A program made the translations under genes and the position numbers. Shown here one piece after another: positions 57,719-64,000 of a stretch of 64,000 nucleotides of DNA. Origin of the DNA: Burkholderia sp. NRF60-BP8 (lineage in GTDB: Bacteria; Pseudomonadota; Gammaproteobacteria; Burkholderiales; Burkholderiaceae); contig NZ_CP013373.1 in NCBI RefSeq assembly GCF_001522585.2, positions 682,001 to 746,000 of the forward strand, given 5' to 3'. The notes under the pieces were generated by a model. The model was not told the DNA's origin. It searched no databases and saw only the letters and a program-made list of their open reading frames with translations. Position 1 is the stretch's first letter. Every line of letters starts with the position of its first letter.

Positions 57719-58915
57719 TTACGCGGAGGCCCGCGGTGCGTTCACTGGGCGCGCGCCGGCCAGCAACGGCGGCACGAGCAGGTACAGCAGCGCGGCCGCA
57801 GCCCACACGAGCCCCGGCCAGGTCGCGCGCGTCGCCGCGTAGGTCGCGGTGACGACCAGCGGCCCCGCGACGCCGATCAGGCTCGCCACGCTCGCCAGCG
57901 TGCCCTGCAGTTCGCCCTGGCGCGCGTCGTCGACCTGCCGAGCGAGCATCGCCTGCAACGCCGGCAGCGTCATGCCGCCGGCCGCGAACAGCGGCAGCAG
58001 CGCAAACGGCACCCAGGCGGCGGTGGCGCACGCGATGACCGCCAGCCCGAGCGCGTCGCCTGCGAGGCCCAGTGCGAGCGCGCGCCGCTCGCCGAGCCGC
58101 GCGATCAACGGCCCGATCGCGAACGCCTGCGCGAGCGCGTGGCACGCGCCGTAACCGGCGAGCGACAGCCCGGCGACCGGCGTCGACCAGCCGAAATGTT
58201 CCTGGCCGTACAGAATCCACAGCGTCGCGGGCGCCTGCGACACGAGCGCCACGATCACGTAGATGCCGACCAGCGGCGCCAGCGCGGGCGCGCCGCTCAG
58301 CCGGCGCAGGCTCGCGAACGGGTTCAGCGCGCCGACCGTCCGGCCTTCCCGGGCCGGCCGCGATTCCGGCAGCACGCGCCACACGAGCACGAGGTTCAGC
58401 GCATTGAGCAACGCGGCCGCGACGAACGGCGCACGCAGGTGCAGCACGCCGAGCAGCCCGCCGATCAGCGGGCCGGCGATGAAGCCGATGCCCATCATCG
58501 CGCCGAGCTGGCCGAAGCGCCGGGCGCGATCCGGTTCGGCCGTCACGTCGGTCACGTACGCGGTCGCGACCGCGACGTTCGCGCCGGTGATGCCCGCGAG
58601 CAGCCGCCCGACGTAAAGCCACGCGAGCGTCGGCGCGAGCGCCATCAGCAGATAATCGAGCGCGGCACCCGCGAGCGACGCGAGCAGCACCGGGCGGCGG
58701 CCGAAACGGTCGCTCAGCGCGCCGAGCAGCGGCGCACACAGGAACTGCGCGAACGCGTACAGCGCGAGCAGGATTCCGTAGTGGGTGTCGGTGCTGCCCG
58801 CGCCGGCGAGCGAACGCAGCAGCCCGGGGAGGATCGGCATCACGATCCCGACGCCGATCGCGTCGAGCAGGACCGTGGCCAGGATGGCAATCAGGGACGG
58901 GTTCAAGAGAATCAC
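57719..58915 (-). CDS. tetA: Tetracycline-efflux MFS transporter, TetA class A/C-like
   Basis: This is a 12-helix proton-coupled efflux pump of 398 residues. It keeps TetA hallmarks: LLDAIGVGIVMPILPGLLR in helix 1, the loop 2-3 motif GALSDRFGRRPVLLASL, LLAGITGANVAVA in helix 5, and MLARQVDDARQGELQGTLAS in the central C-half. By memory, these are close to TetA(A)/TetA(C). The GTG at 58915 lies inside the first tet operator; TTG at 58906 is an alternative start. It is divergent from tetR. Composition is native (high GC), so it looks like a resident gene rather than a recent transposon. Confidence 0.88.
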   Translation of the reverse strand: MILLNPSLIAILATVLLDAIGVGIVMPILPGLLRSLAGAGSTDTHYGILLALYAFAQFLCAPLLGALSDRFGRRPVLLASLAGAALDYLLMALAPTLAWLYVGRLLAGITGANVAVATAYVTDVTAEPDRARRFGQLGAMMGIGFIAGPLIGGLLGVLHLRAPFVAAALLNALNLVLVWRVLPESRPAREGRTVGALNPFASLRRLSGAPALAPLVGIYVIVALVSQAPATLWILYGQEHFGWSTPVAGLSLAGYGACHALAQAFAIGPLIARLGERRALALGLAGDALGLAVIACATAAWVPFALLPLFAAGGMTLPALQAMLARQVDDARQGELQGTLASVASLIGVAGPLVVTATYAATRATWPGLVWAAAALLYLLVPPLLAGARPVNAPRASA

Positions 58916-58932
58916 TCTATCGATGATAGAGT
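58914..58932. promoter_or_regulatory. tet operator, tetO1-like
   Basis: ACTCTATCGATGATAGAGT is a 19-bp imperfect palindrome. Compared with the Tn10 tetO1 as I remember it (ACTCTATCATTGATAGAGT), only the two bases at the centre differ. It overlaps the tetA start codon. Confidence 0.9.
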
Positions 58933-58950
58933 GCGAAGTATTCCACAGTT

Positions 58951-58969
58951 TCCCTATCGGTGATAGAGA
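58951..58969. promoter_or_regulatory. tet operator, tetO2-like
   Basis: TCCCTATCGGTGATAGAGA differs by one central base from the Tn10 tetO2 as I remember it (TCCCTATCAGTGATAGAGA). Its last base is the first base of the tetR ATG. Centre-to-centre distance to the first operator is 37 bases, against about 30 in Tn10. Confidence 0.9.
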
Positions 58970-59601
58970 TGAAGGACACGGGAGCGCGGCTGACGCGCGA
59001 CACGGTATTGCGCGCGGCGCTCGAATTGCTGGACGAGGTGGGAATCGACGGACTGTCGACGCGACGGCTTGCCGAGCGGCTCGGCGTGCAATCGCCGACG
59101 CTGTACTGGCATTTCAGGAACAAGGCCGAGCTGCTCGACGCAATGGCCGAGACGATCATGCTCGAGCGTCACGGCGCGTCGCTGCCGCGGCCGGGCGACG
59201 TGTGGGATGCATGGCTCGCGGAGAATGCGCGCAGTTTTCGCCGAGCGCTGCTGGCCTATCGCGACGGCGCACGCCTGCATGCCGGCACGCGGCCGCGCGC
59301 CCTGCATTTCAGCTCGATCGAACGCAAGGTCGCGCTGCTCGGCGACGCGGGATTCACGCCGGACGAAGCGGTCGACGTGATGGTCGCGATCGGCCGCTTC
59401 GTGGTCGGATGGGTGCTGGAAGAGCAGGCGGCGCCGGACGGCGAAGCCGATGCGCCGCTGCCGGACGCGGCCGAGTACCCGCGGCTCGCAAAAGGCTGGG
59501 CTGCGCTGCGCGAGCGCAGCGGCGACGAAGCGTTCGAGCGCGGCATCGCGTGGATCGTCGACGGCGCCCGCGCGCGCCTGACGGCGCGGCGGGCGGACTG
59601 A
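58969..59601 (+). CDS. tetR: Tetracycline-responsive repressor TetR
   Basis: The protein is 210 residues. Its recognition region, TRRLAERLGVQSPTLYWHFR, is nearly that of Tn10 TetR. With a constant offset of four, the tetracycline-contacting residues H64, N82, F86, H100, T103 and E147 of TetR(B) correspond to H68, N86, F90, H104, T107 and E151 here, by my hand alignment. It should repress tetA and itself and release DNA on binding tetracycline-Mg2+. The ATG at 58969 abuts the second operator; GTG at 58960 is an alternative inside that operator. Its end converges with miaA, five bases apart. Confidence 0.92.
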   Translation: MKDTGARLTRDTVLRAALELLDEVGIDGLSTRRLAERLGVQSPTLYWHFRNKAELLDAMAETIMLERHGASLPRPGDVWDAWLAENARSFRRALLAYRDGARLHAGTRPRALHFSSIERKVALLGDAGFTPDEAVDVMVAIGRFVVGWVLEEQAAPDGEADAPLPDAAEYPRLAKGWAALRERSGDEAFERGIAWIVDGARARLTARRAD

Positions 59602-59606
59602 CCGCG

Positions 59607-60581
59607 TCAGCCCGGCGAGCGGCCGTCGAGGACGCGTTCGAGTGCGTCGAGCGCGCGGGCCGTCGAATCCGGCGCGATGCAGTCGACCACGATCCGCTCC
59701 GGCATCGCGCGCAGCCACGTGATCTGGCGCTTGCACAGCTGGCGTGTCGCGAAGATGCCCTTGTCGCGCATCGTCCGGTAGTCGGTGACGCCGTCGAGGA
59801 ATTCCCACGCCTGCCGGTAGCCGACGCAGCGCATCGACGGCAGGTCGGGATGGAGATCGTCGCGGCGCCGCAGCCGTTCGACTTCGTCGATGAAGCCCGC
59901 GTCGAGCATCGCGTCGAAGCGCTGCGCGATTCGTGCGTGCAGCACCGCGCGATCCGACGGCTCGAGCGCGACCGGCACGAAGCGGTATGCGGCGGCCGCA
60001 TCGTCCGTACGGCGCGGCGCGGCGAGCAGCACCGACATCGGCTGTCCGCTCAGCATGAAGATTTCCAGCGCGCGCTGGATCCGCTGCGAATCGTTCGGCG
60101 CGAGCCGCGCGGCCGTGTCGGGGTCGACTTGCGCGAGCCGCGCGTGCAGCGCGGGCCAGCCGTCGCGCGCGGCGTCGGCGTCGAGTGCTGCGCGGATCTC
60201 CGCGTCGGCGCCCGGCAGGTCGTTGAGCCCTTGCGTCAGCGCCTTGTAGTACAGCATCGTGCCGCCCGCGAGCAACGGCGTGCGGCCGCGCGCGACGATC
60301 TCGCCGATCAGGCGCAGCGTGTCCGCGCGGAATTCCGCGGCCGAATACGCGTCGGCCGGGTCGATGATGTCGATCAGGTGATGCGGCACGCTCGCGCGGT
60401 CGTCGCGCGACGGTTTCGCGGTGCCGATATCCATGTCGCGGTAGACGAGCGCCGAATCGACGCTGACGATCTCGATCGGGCGGCGCGCGGCGAGCGCCAG
60501 CGCCGCGGCCGTCTTGCCGGAAGCGGTGGGGCCGAGCAGGCAGGCGATCGTCGTCGGGCTGGACTGCGAAGAAGCGCTCAT
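59607..60581 (-). CDS. miaA: tRNA dimethylallyltransferase
   Basis: MiaA transfers a dimethylallyl group to A37 of tRNAs reading UNN codons. From ATG 60581 ([18 protein letters not shown]) the protein has 324 residues. It shows the P-loop [58 protein letters not shown] and RRYAKRQ-like [13 protein letters not shown]. Its start overlaps the mutL stop by four bases, so the two are translationally coupled. mutL-miaA is a conserved pair in proteobacteria. Confidence 0.97.
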   Translation of the reverse strand: MSASSQSSPTTIACLLGPTASGKTAAALALAARRPIEIVSVDSALVYRDMDIGTAKPSRDDRASVPHHLIDIIDPADAYSAAEFRADTLRLIGEIVARGRTPLLAGGTMLYYKALTQGLNDLPGADAEIRAALDADAARDGWPALHARLAQVDPDTAARLAPNDSQRIQRALEIFMLSGQPMSVLLAAPRRTDDAAAAYRFVPVALEPSDRAVLHARIAQRFDAMLDAGFIDEVERLRRRDDLHPDLPSMRCVGYRQAWEFLDGVTDYRTMRDKGIFATRQLCKRQITWLRAMPERIVVDCIAPDSTARALDALERVLDGRSPG

Positions 60582-62554
60582 TGCCCGCGCATGAAGAGAC
60601 GGTCGAGATCGTTCAGCGTGAGCTGATACCAGGTCGGCCGGCCGTGATTGCACTGGTCCGCGCGCTCGGTCGCCTCCATCTGGCGCAGCAGCGCGTTCAT
60701 CTCGTCGAGCGTCAGGCGCCGGTTCGCCCGCACCGCGTGATGGCACGCGAGCGTGCCGAGCAGTTCGTGCTGGCGCTCGGTGAGCACGCGCGAGCCGCCG
60801 AACGCGTGCAGGTCGGCGAGTACCGCGCGCGCGAGCGACTGCAGGTCGGCATCCTTCAGCAGCGCCGGCACCGCACGGATCGCCAGCGTCGTCGGCGACA
60901 GCACCGCGAGGTCGAAGCCGAGCGATTCGAGCGTGTCGCGCTCTTCCTCGACCGTGCCGATCTCGACCGGCGTGGCCGTCATCGAGATCGGCAGCAGCAG
61001 CGACTGTACGGCGACCGAGCGATCCGCGAGCGCGTTCTTGAATTGCTCGTACAGGATCCGCTCGTGCGCCGCGTGCATGTCGACGATCACGAGACCGTAC
61101 GCGTTCTGCGCGAGCACGTAGATCCCGTGGATCTGGCCGAGCGCGAAGCCGAGCGGCTGCTCGTCGTGCGCGGGCGGCGACGCGGCGAAGCCCGGCAGCG
61201 GCGCGGCCGGGGCGTCGGCGGCATCGCGCGCTACGAGCGTCGTGCCGTCCGGCGTGCCCGCGCCGCTGTCCTTGCGGCCGAACAGCGCATCGTAGAGCGC
61301 GAGCGGTTGCGCGACGGGCAGCGTGCCCTGCGTCATCCGCGCCTGGCGCATCCACGTGTTGCCCGCCGACGACGAAGACGACGGCGCCGAGAATCCGCTG
61401 CCGCTGCTTCCGCCGCTCGGGCTCCGGCCGAGCGGCGTATCGAGGAACGATGCCGGCCCGCGCGGCGCGGGTTCGATATGCGCGGCATGGCCGCCCGCGG
61501 TGGTTTCCGGCGATGCGCCCGCATGGCGGGCAAGCGCCCGCTGCACCGCGTGGAACACGTACTGGTGGATCGAGCGTGAATCGCGGAACCGCACTTCGAT
61601 CTTCGACGGATGCACGTTCACGTCGACGGCTTCGGGCGGCAGGTCGAGGAACAGCACGTACGACGGGTAGCGGTCGCCGTGCAGCACGTCCTCGTAGGCC
61701 GCCCGCACCGCGTGCGTCAGCAGCTTGTCGCGCACGAAGCGGCCGTTCACGAAGAAATACTGCTGGTCGGCGCGCCCGCGGCTCGCGGTCGGCAGGCCGG
61801 CGCAGCCGTAGACGGCGAGCGGGCCGGCCTGCTCGTCGAGCGGCAGGTGCGCCGTCGCGAAGCTTTCGCCGAGAATCTTCGCGACGCGCTGCGCGGGCTC
61901 GGTCGCATTCCAGTGCTCGACGGCCTTGCCGTTGTGCAGCACCGAGATCGCGACGTCCGGCCGTGCGAGCGCCGCGCGGCGGATCATTTCCAGGCAGTGG
62001 CCGAATTCCGTCTGCTCGCTCTTCAGGAACTTGCGCCGCGCGGGCGTGTTGAAGTACAGCTCGCGCACCTCGATCGTCGTGCCGGTCGAGCCGGCGGCGG
62101 GCGACAGCACGCCCGTCTGCGCGTCGATCTTCGTCGCGTGCGCAGCATCGGCCGTCCGGCTCGTGATCGACATCTCGGCCACCGACGCGATCGACGCGAG
62201 CGCTTCGCCGCGAAAGCCCAGCGTCGCGACCGCCTCGAGCTCCTCGAGCGAGCGGATCTTGCTGGTCGCGTGGCGCATCAGCGCGAGCGGCAGTTCGTCG
62301 GGCGGAATCCCGCAGCCGTCGTCGGTGATCGAGATGCGCTTGACGCCGCCTTCTTCCAGCACGATGCGCAGCGTCGTCGCGCCGGCGTCCATCGCGTTCT
62401 CGAGCAGTTCCTTGACGACCGACGCCGGGCGTTCGACGACCTCGCCGGCGGCGATCTGGCTGATCAGCTGGTCGGGCAGGGGCTGGATCGCGCGCAGCGG
62501 GCGCGCGGCGGGGGCGGGCGCGGCGCCCGCGGCCGTTTCGGTGATATCGGACAT
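60578..62554 (-). CDS. mutL: DNA mismatch repair protein MutL
   Basis: MutL links MutS mismatch recognition to strand incision. The 658-residue protein has a GHKL ATPase ([26 protein letters not shown] and [15 protein letters not shown]). A Pro/Ser-rich linker follows (about 350-460), then a dimerisation domain. The C-terminal domain keeps endonuclease motifs: D492-M-H-A with E498 and E503, A603-C-H-H-A-V-R, and C635-N-H-G-R-P. E. coli MutL, which relies on MutH, lacks these. The protein is longer than E. coli MutL (615) because of the linker. Confidence 0.97.
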   Translation of the reverse strand: MSDITETAAGAAPAPAARPLRAIQPLPDQLISQIAAGEVVERPASVVKELLENAMDAGATTLRIVLEEGGVKRISITDDGCGIPPDELPLALMRHATSKIRSLEELEAVATLGFRGEALASIASVAEMSITSRTADAAHATKIDAQTGVLSPAAGSTGTTIEVRELYFNTPARRKFLKSEQTEFGHCLEMIRRAALARPDVAISVLHNGKAVEHWNATEPAQRVAKILGESFATAHLPLDEQAGPLAVYGCAGLPTASRGRADQQYFFVNGRFVRDKLLTHAVRAAYEDVLHGDRYPSYVLFLDLPPEAVDVNVHPSKIEVRFRDSRSIHQYVFHAVQRALARHAGASPETTAGGHAAHIEPAPRGPASFLDTPLGRSPSGGSSGSGFSAPSSSSSAGNTWMRQARMTQGTLPVAQPLALYDALFGRKDSGAGTPDGTTLVARDAADAPAAPLPGFAASPPAHDEQPLGFALGQIHGIYVLAQNAYGLVIVDMHAAHERILYEQFKNALADRSVAVQSLLLPISMTATPVEIGTVEEERDTLESLGFDLAVLSPTTLAIRAVPALLKDADLQSLARAVLADLHAFGGSRVLTERQHELLGTLACHHAVRANRRLTLDEMNALLRQMEATERADQCNHGRPTWYQLTLNDLDRLFMRGQ

Positions 62555-62737
62555 GGCCGAATTATAGCGAGGCCGCGAACGCGTGCCGGGGCGGCCGGCC
62601 GTTACGTTTTTTCACGGAGCCTTAAGGTAGTTTCGGTATCATCACCCCGTTGCACGCGCCGCCTTGGCTGGCGGGCGCCTCGGCCATCCCTGGCCTGTTC
62701 CGGCCGTTCCGGCCCTACCGCCTTCGAGGAATCGCAT

Positions 62738-63421
62738 TTGGATACGCTGCTTCATTTCGTCAACCTTGTCCTGCATATCGACGCTTTCCTCGGCGATTTC
62801 ATCCGGCAGTACGGCGCGTGGGTCTATCTCGTCCTGTTTCTGATCGTGTTCTGCGAGACGGGGCTCGTCGTGTTCCCGTTCCTGCCCGGCGACTCGCTGC
62901 TGTTCATCGGCGGCGCGTTCGCGGCGACGGGCGAAATGAACGTCGGCCTGCTGATCGTGCTGCTGCTCGTCGCGGCGATTTCCGGCAACACCGTGAACTA
63001 CCTGATCGGCCGCTGGATCGGCCCGAAGGTGTTCAATACGCATATTCCGGTGCTCGAGCGGTTCCTCGATCGCGCCGCGCTGCAGAAGACCCATTCGTTC
63101 TACGACAAGCACGGCGGCAAGACGATCGTGCTCGCCCGTTTCATTCCGGTCGTGCGCACGTTCGCGCCGTTCGTCGCGGGCGCATCGTCGATGAGCGTCG
63201 CGCGCTTCCAGTTGTTCAACGTGATCGGCGCGCTGGTGTGGGTCCTGCTGCTCGTGCTGCTCGGCTATTTCTTCGGCAACATCCCGTTCATCCGCCAGTA
63301 CCTGAACGTGATCGTGCTGGTCGGGATCGGCGCGGCGATCGTGCCGGTTGCACTCGGCGCGGTGTGGAAGCTCGTGCGCGGGCGGCGGGCGGATGGGGCA
63401 CCGAAGGCGGGCGGGCGCTGA
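62738..63421 (+). CDS. DedA-family inner-membrane protein
   Basis: This is a multi-pass membrane protein of the DedA/SNARE-associated (VTT) family; relatives recycle undecaprenyl phosphate or move lipids. A TTG at 62738 (product LDTLLHFVNLVLH) follows GAGGA and gives 227 residues. The frame upstream shows no similarity. Conserved features are the re-entrant loop motif FLPGDSLLFIGG, GRWIGPKVF, and RFIPVVRTFAPFVAG with the essential Arg. Four to five hydrophobic helices are visible. It is monocistronic and ends at a strong terminator. The particular DedA paralogue cannot be told. Confidence 0.9.
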   Translation: MDTLLHFVNLVLHIDAFLGDFIRQYGAWVYLVLFLIVFCETGLVVFPFLPGDSLLFIGGAFAATGEMNVGLLIVLLLVAAISGNTVNYLIGRWIGPKVFNTHIPVLERFLDRAALQKTHSFYDKHGGKTIVLARFIPVVRTFAPFVAGASSMSVARFQLFNVIGALVWVLLLVLLGYFFGNIPFIRQYLNVIVLVGIGAAIVPVALGAVWKLVRGRRADGAPKAGGR

Positions 63422-63448
63422 GCGCGTTGCTTCTTGTCTGGAGCAGTC

Positions 63449-63476
63449 AAAGCGTGGCGAGAGCCACGCTTTTTTT
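63449..63476 (+). terminator. Rho-independent terminator of the DedA gene
   Basis: AAAGCGTGGC (63449-63458) and GCCACGCTTT (63463-63472), with a GAGA loop and further T residues, lie 27 bases past the DedA stop. The convergent mscS gene ends 31 bases beyond. Confidence 0.9.
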
Positions 63477-63506
63477 CGTTCGTACGGTTCGGCCGCTGCT
63501 TCCGTT

Positions 63507-64000
63507 TTACGTGTTGCGATGCGAGATCGGCGTTTCGGGCGTCGGATAGCCGGCGTCGCGGAACGTTTCGAGGATCACGCGGTTGGTGTCGCAGTACACC
63601 TGCCAGTAGTTCTCCGGCTGAGTCGACGGGCGCACGAACAGCAGCGGACCTTCCGGCGTGAACTGCAGCACGCCGACGTCCGGTGCCGGCACTTTCAGCA
63701 CGTTCGGAATCAACTGGATTTGCGTCTTCAGGCGGTTGATCGCATCGGCCGCGTCGACGCCGTTCGCGATCTTCGCGGTCAGGTCGACGCGGCGGTGCGG
63801 CGTCGCGCTGTAGTTCGCGATGTTGTCCGAGAAGATCTTGTTGTTGCCGACGATCGTCACGATGTTGTCGGCGGTGATGATCGTCGTGCCGAACAGGCCG
63901 AGCTCCTTCACGGTGCCGGTGACGCCGCCCGCGCTGATCACGTCGCCGATCTTGAACGGGCGCAGCACCTGCATGAACACGCCGGCGGCGAAATGCGCGA
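63507..64000 (-). CDS. mscS: Small-conductance mechanosensitive channel MscS, 5' part outside the window
   Basis: This is the C-terminal part (about 164 residues) of an MscS-family channel, which opens under membrane tension to release osmolytes. The visible start is the end of the pore helix (AHFAAGVFMQVLRPFKIGD). The beta domain (GTVKELGLFGTTIITADN, VGNNKIFSDNIANYS) and the cytoplasmic alpha-beta vestibule follow. The C-terminus ends PTPETPISHRNT. Full-length members are about 280 residues. The gene runs off the right edge on the minus strand. Confidence 0.92.
   Translation of the reverse strand, partial: AHFAAGVFMQVLRPFKIGDVISAGGVTGTVKELGLFGTTIITADNIVTIVGNNKIFSDNIANYSATPHRRVDLTAKIANGVDAADAINRLKTQIQLIPNVLKVPAPDVGVLQFTPEGPLLFVRPSTQPENYWQVYCDTNRVILETFRDAGYPTPETPISHRNT

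Overview
The window looks like a stretch of the primary chromosome of a Burkholderia species, most likely of the B. cepacia complex. The evidence is very high GC with strong GC3 bias, gene-dense layout, betaproteobacterial protein sequences, and gene neighbourhoods I know from that genus: recG-oxyR-katG-dps-ubiA, queA-tgt-yajC-secD-secF, hrcA and grpE-dnaK-dnaJ, and hda-pcnB-folK-panB. The species is inferred from recall, not from a search. I see no rRNA, tRNA, insertion sequence, prophage or CRISPR array. Almost everything is conserved housekeeping sequence.

Layout. 1-2.7 kb: the 3' part of an MHS-family transporter, convergent with a periplasmic S41 protease. 2.8-9.0 kb (minus): queA-tgt-yajC-secD-secF, joining queuosine tRNA modification to the Sec translocase accessory complex. 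9.1-17.4 kb (plus): recG, the peroxide sensor oxyR, a leader with two possible small ORFs, katG, a 56-codon ORF, dps and ubiA. 17.4-24.7 kb (minus): proC-yggS and a glycolate oxidase set (second FAD oxidase, glcD, glcE, glcF). 24.7-26.6 kb (plus): a PduO-type cobalamin adenosyltransferase and flavohaemoglobin hmp behind a strong inverted repeat. 26.7-35.2 kb (minus): an orphan Phd-type antitoxin, aroG, tldD, a nitrilase-family amidase and the giant AsmA-like protein YhdP. 35.4-38.2 kb: glnE. 38.3-40.9 kb (minus): recN and nadK. 41.0-50.6 kb (plus): hrcA, hemH, hslR, grpE, a thioredoxin-fold protein, dnaK, dnaJ and a fused pabB-pabC. 50.8-55.9 kb (minus): a six-gene unit hda-HAD phosphatase-pcnB-folK-dgk-panB. 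56.1-59.6 kb: purM, an NTF2-like protein, and a divergent tetA/tetR pair with two near-canonical tet operators. 59.6-62.6 kb (minus): mutL-miaA. 62.7-64 kb: a DedA membrane protein and the 3' end of an MscS channel.

How the genes work together. Three stress circuits stand out. The oxyR-katG-dps block handles peroxide and iron. The grpE-Trx-dnaK-dnaJ block carries two sigma32-like promoters, with hrcA 3 kb upstream. Hmp sits behind a 9-bp inverted repeat of the NsrR type. The most striking regulatory feature is the tetA-tetR interval. Its two 19-bp operators differ from the Tn10 tetO1 and tetO2 sequences, as I remember them, by only one or two bases, although the genes have native-looking base composition. 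MutL carries the endonuclease motifs expected of MutH-independent mismatch repair.

Limits. All calls come from reading the sequence and from recall of family features. No alignment, profile search or folding calculation was run. Start codons are chosen from homologue length and ribosome-binding sites and may be off by a few codons where noted.
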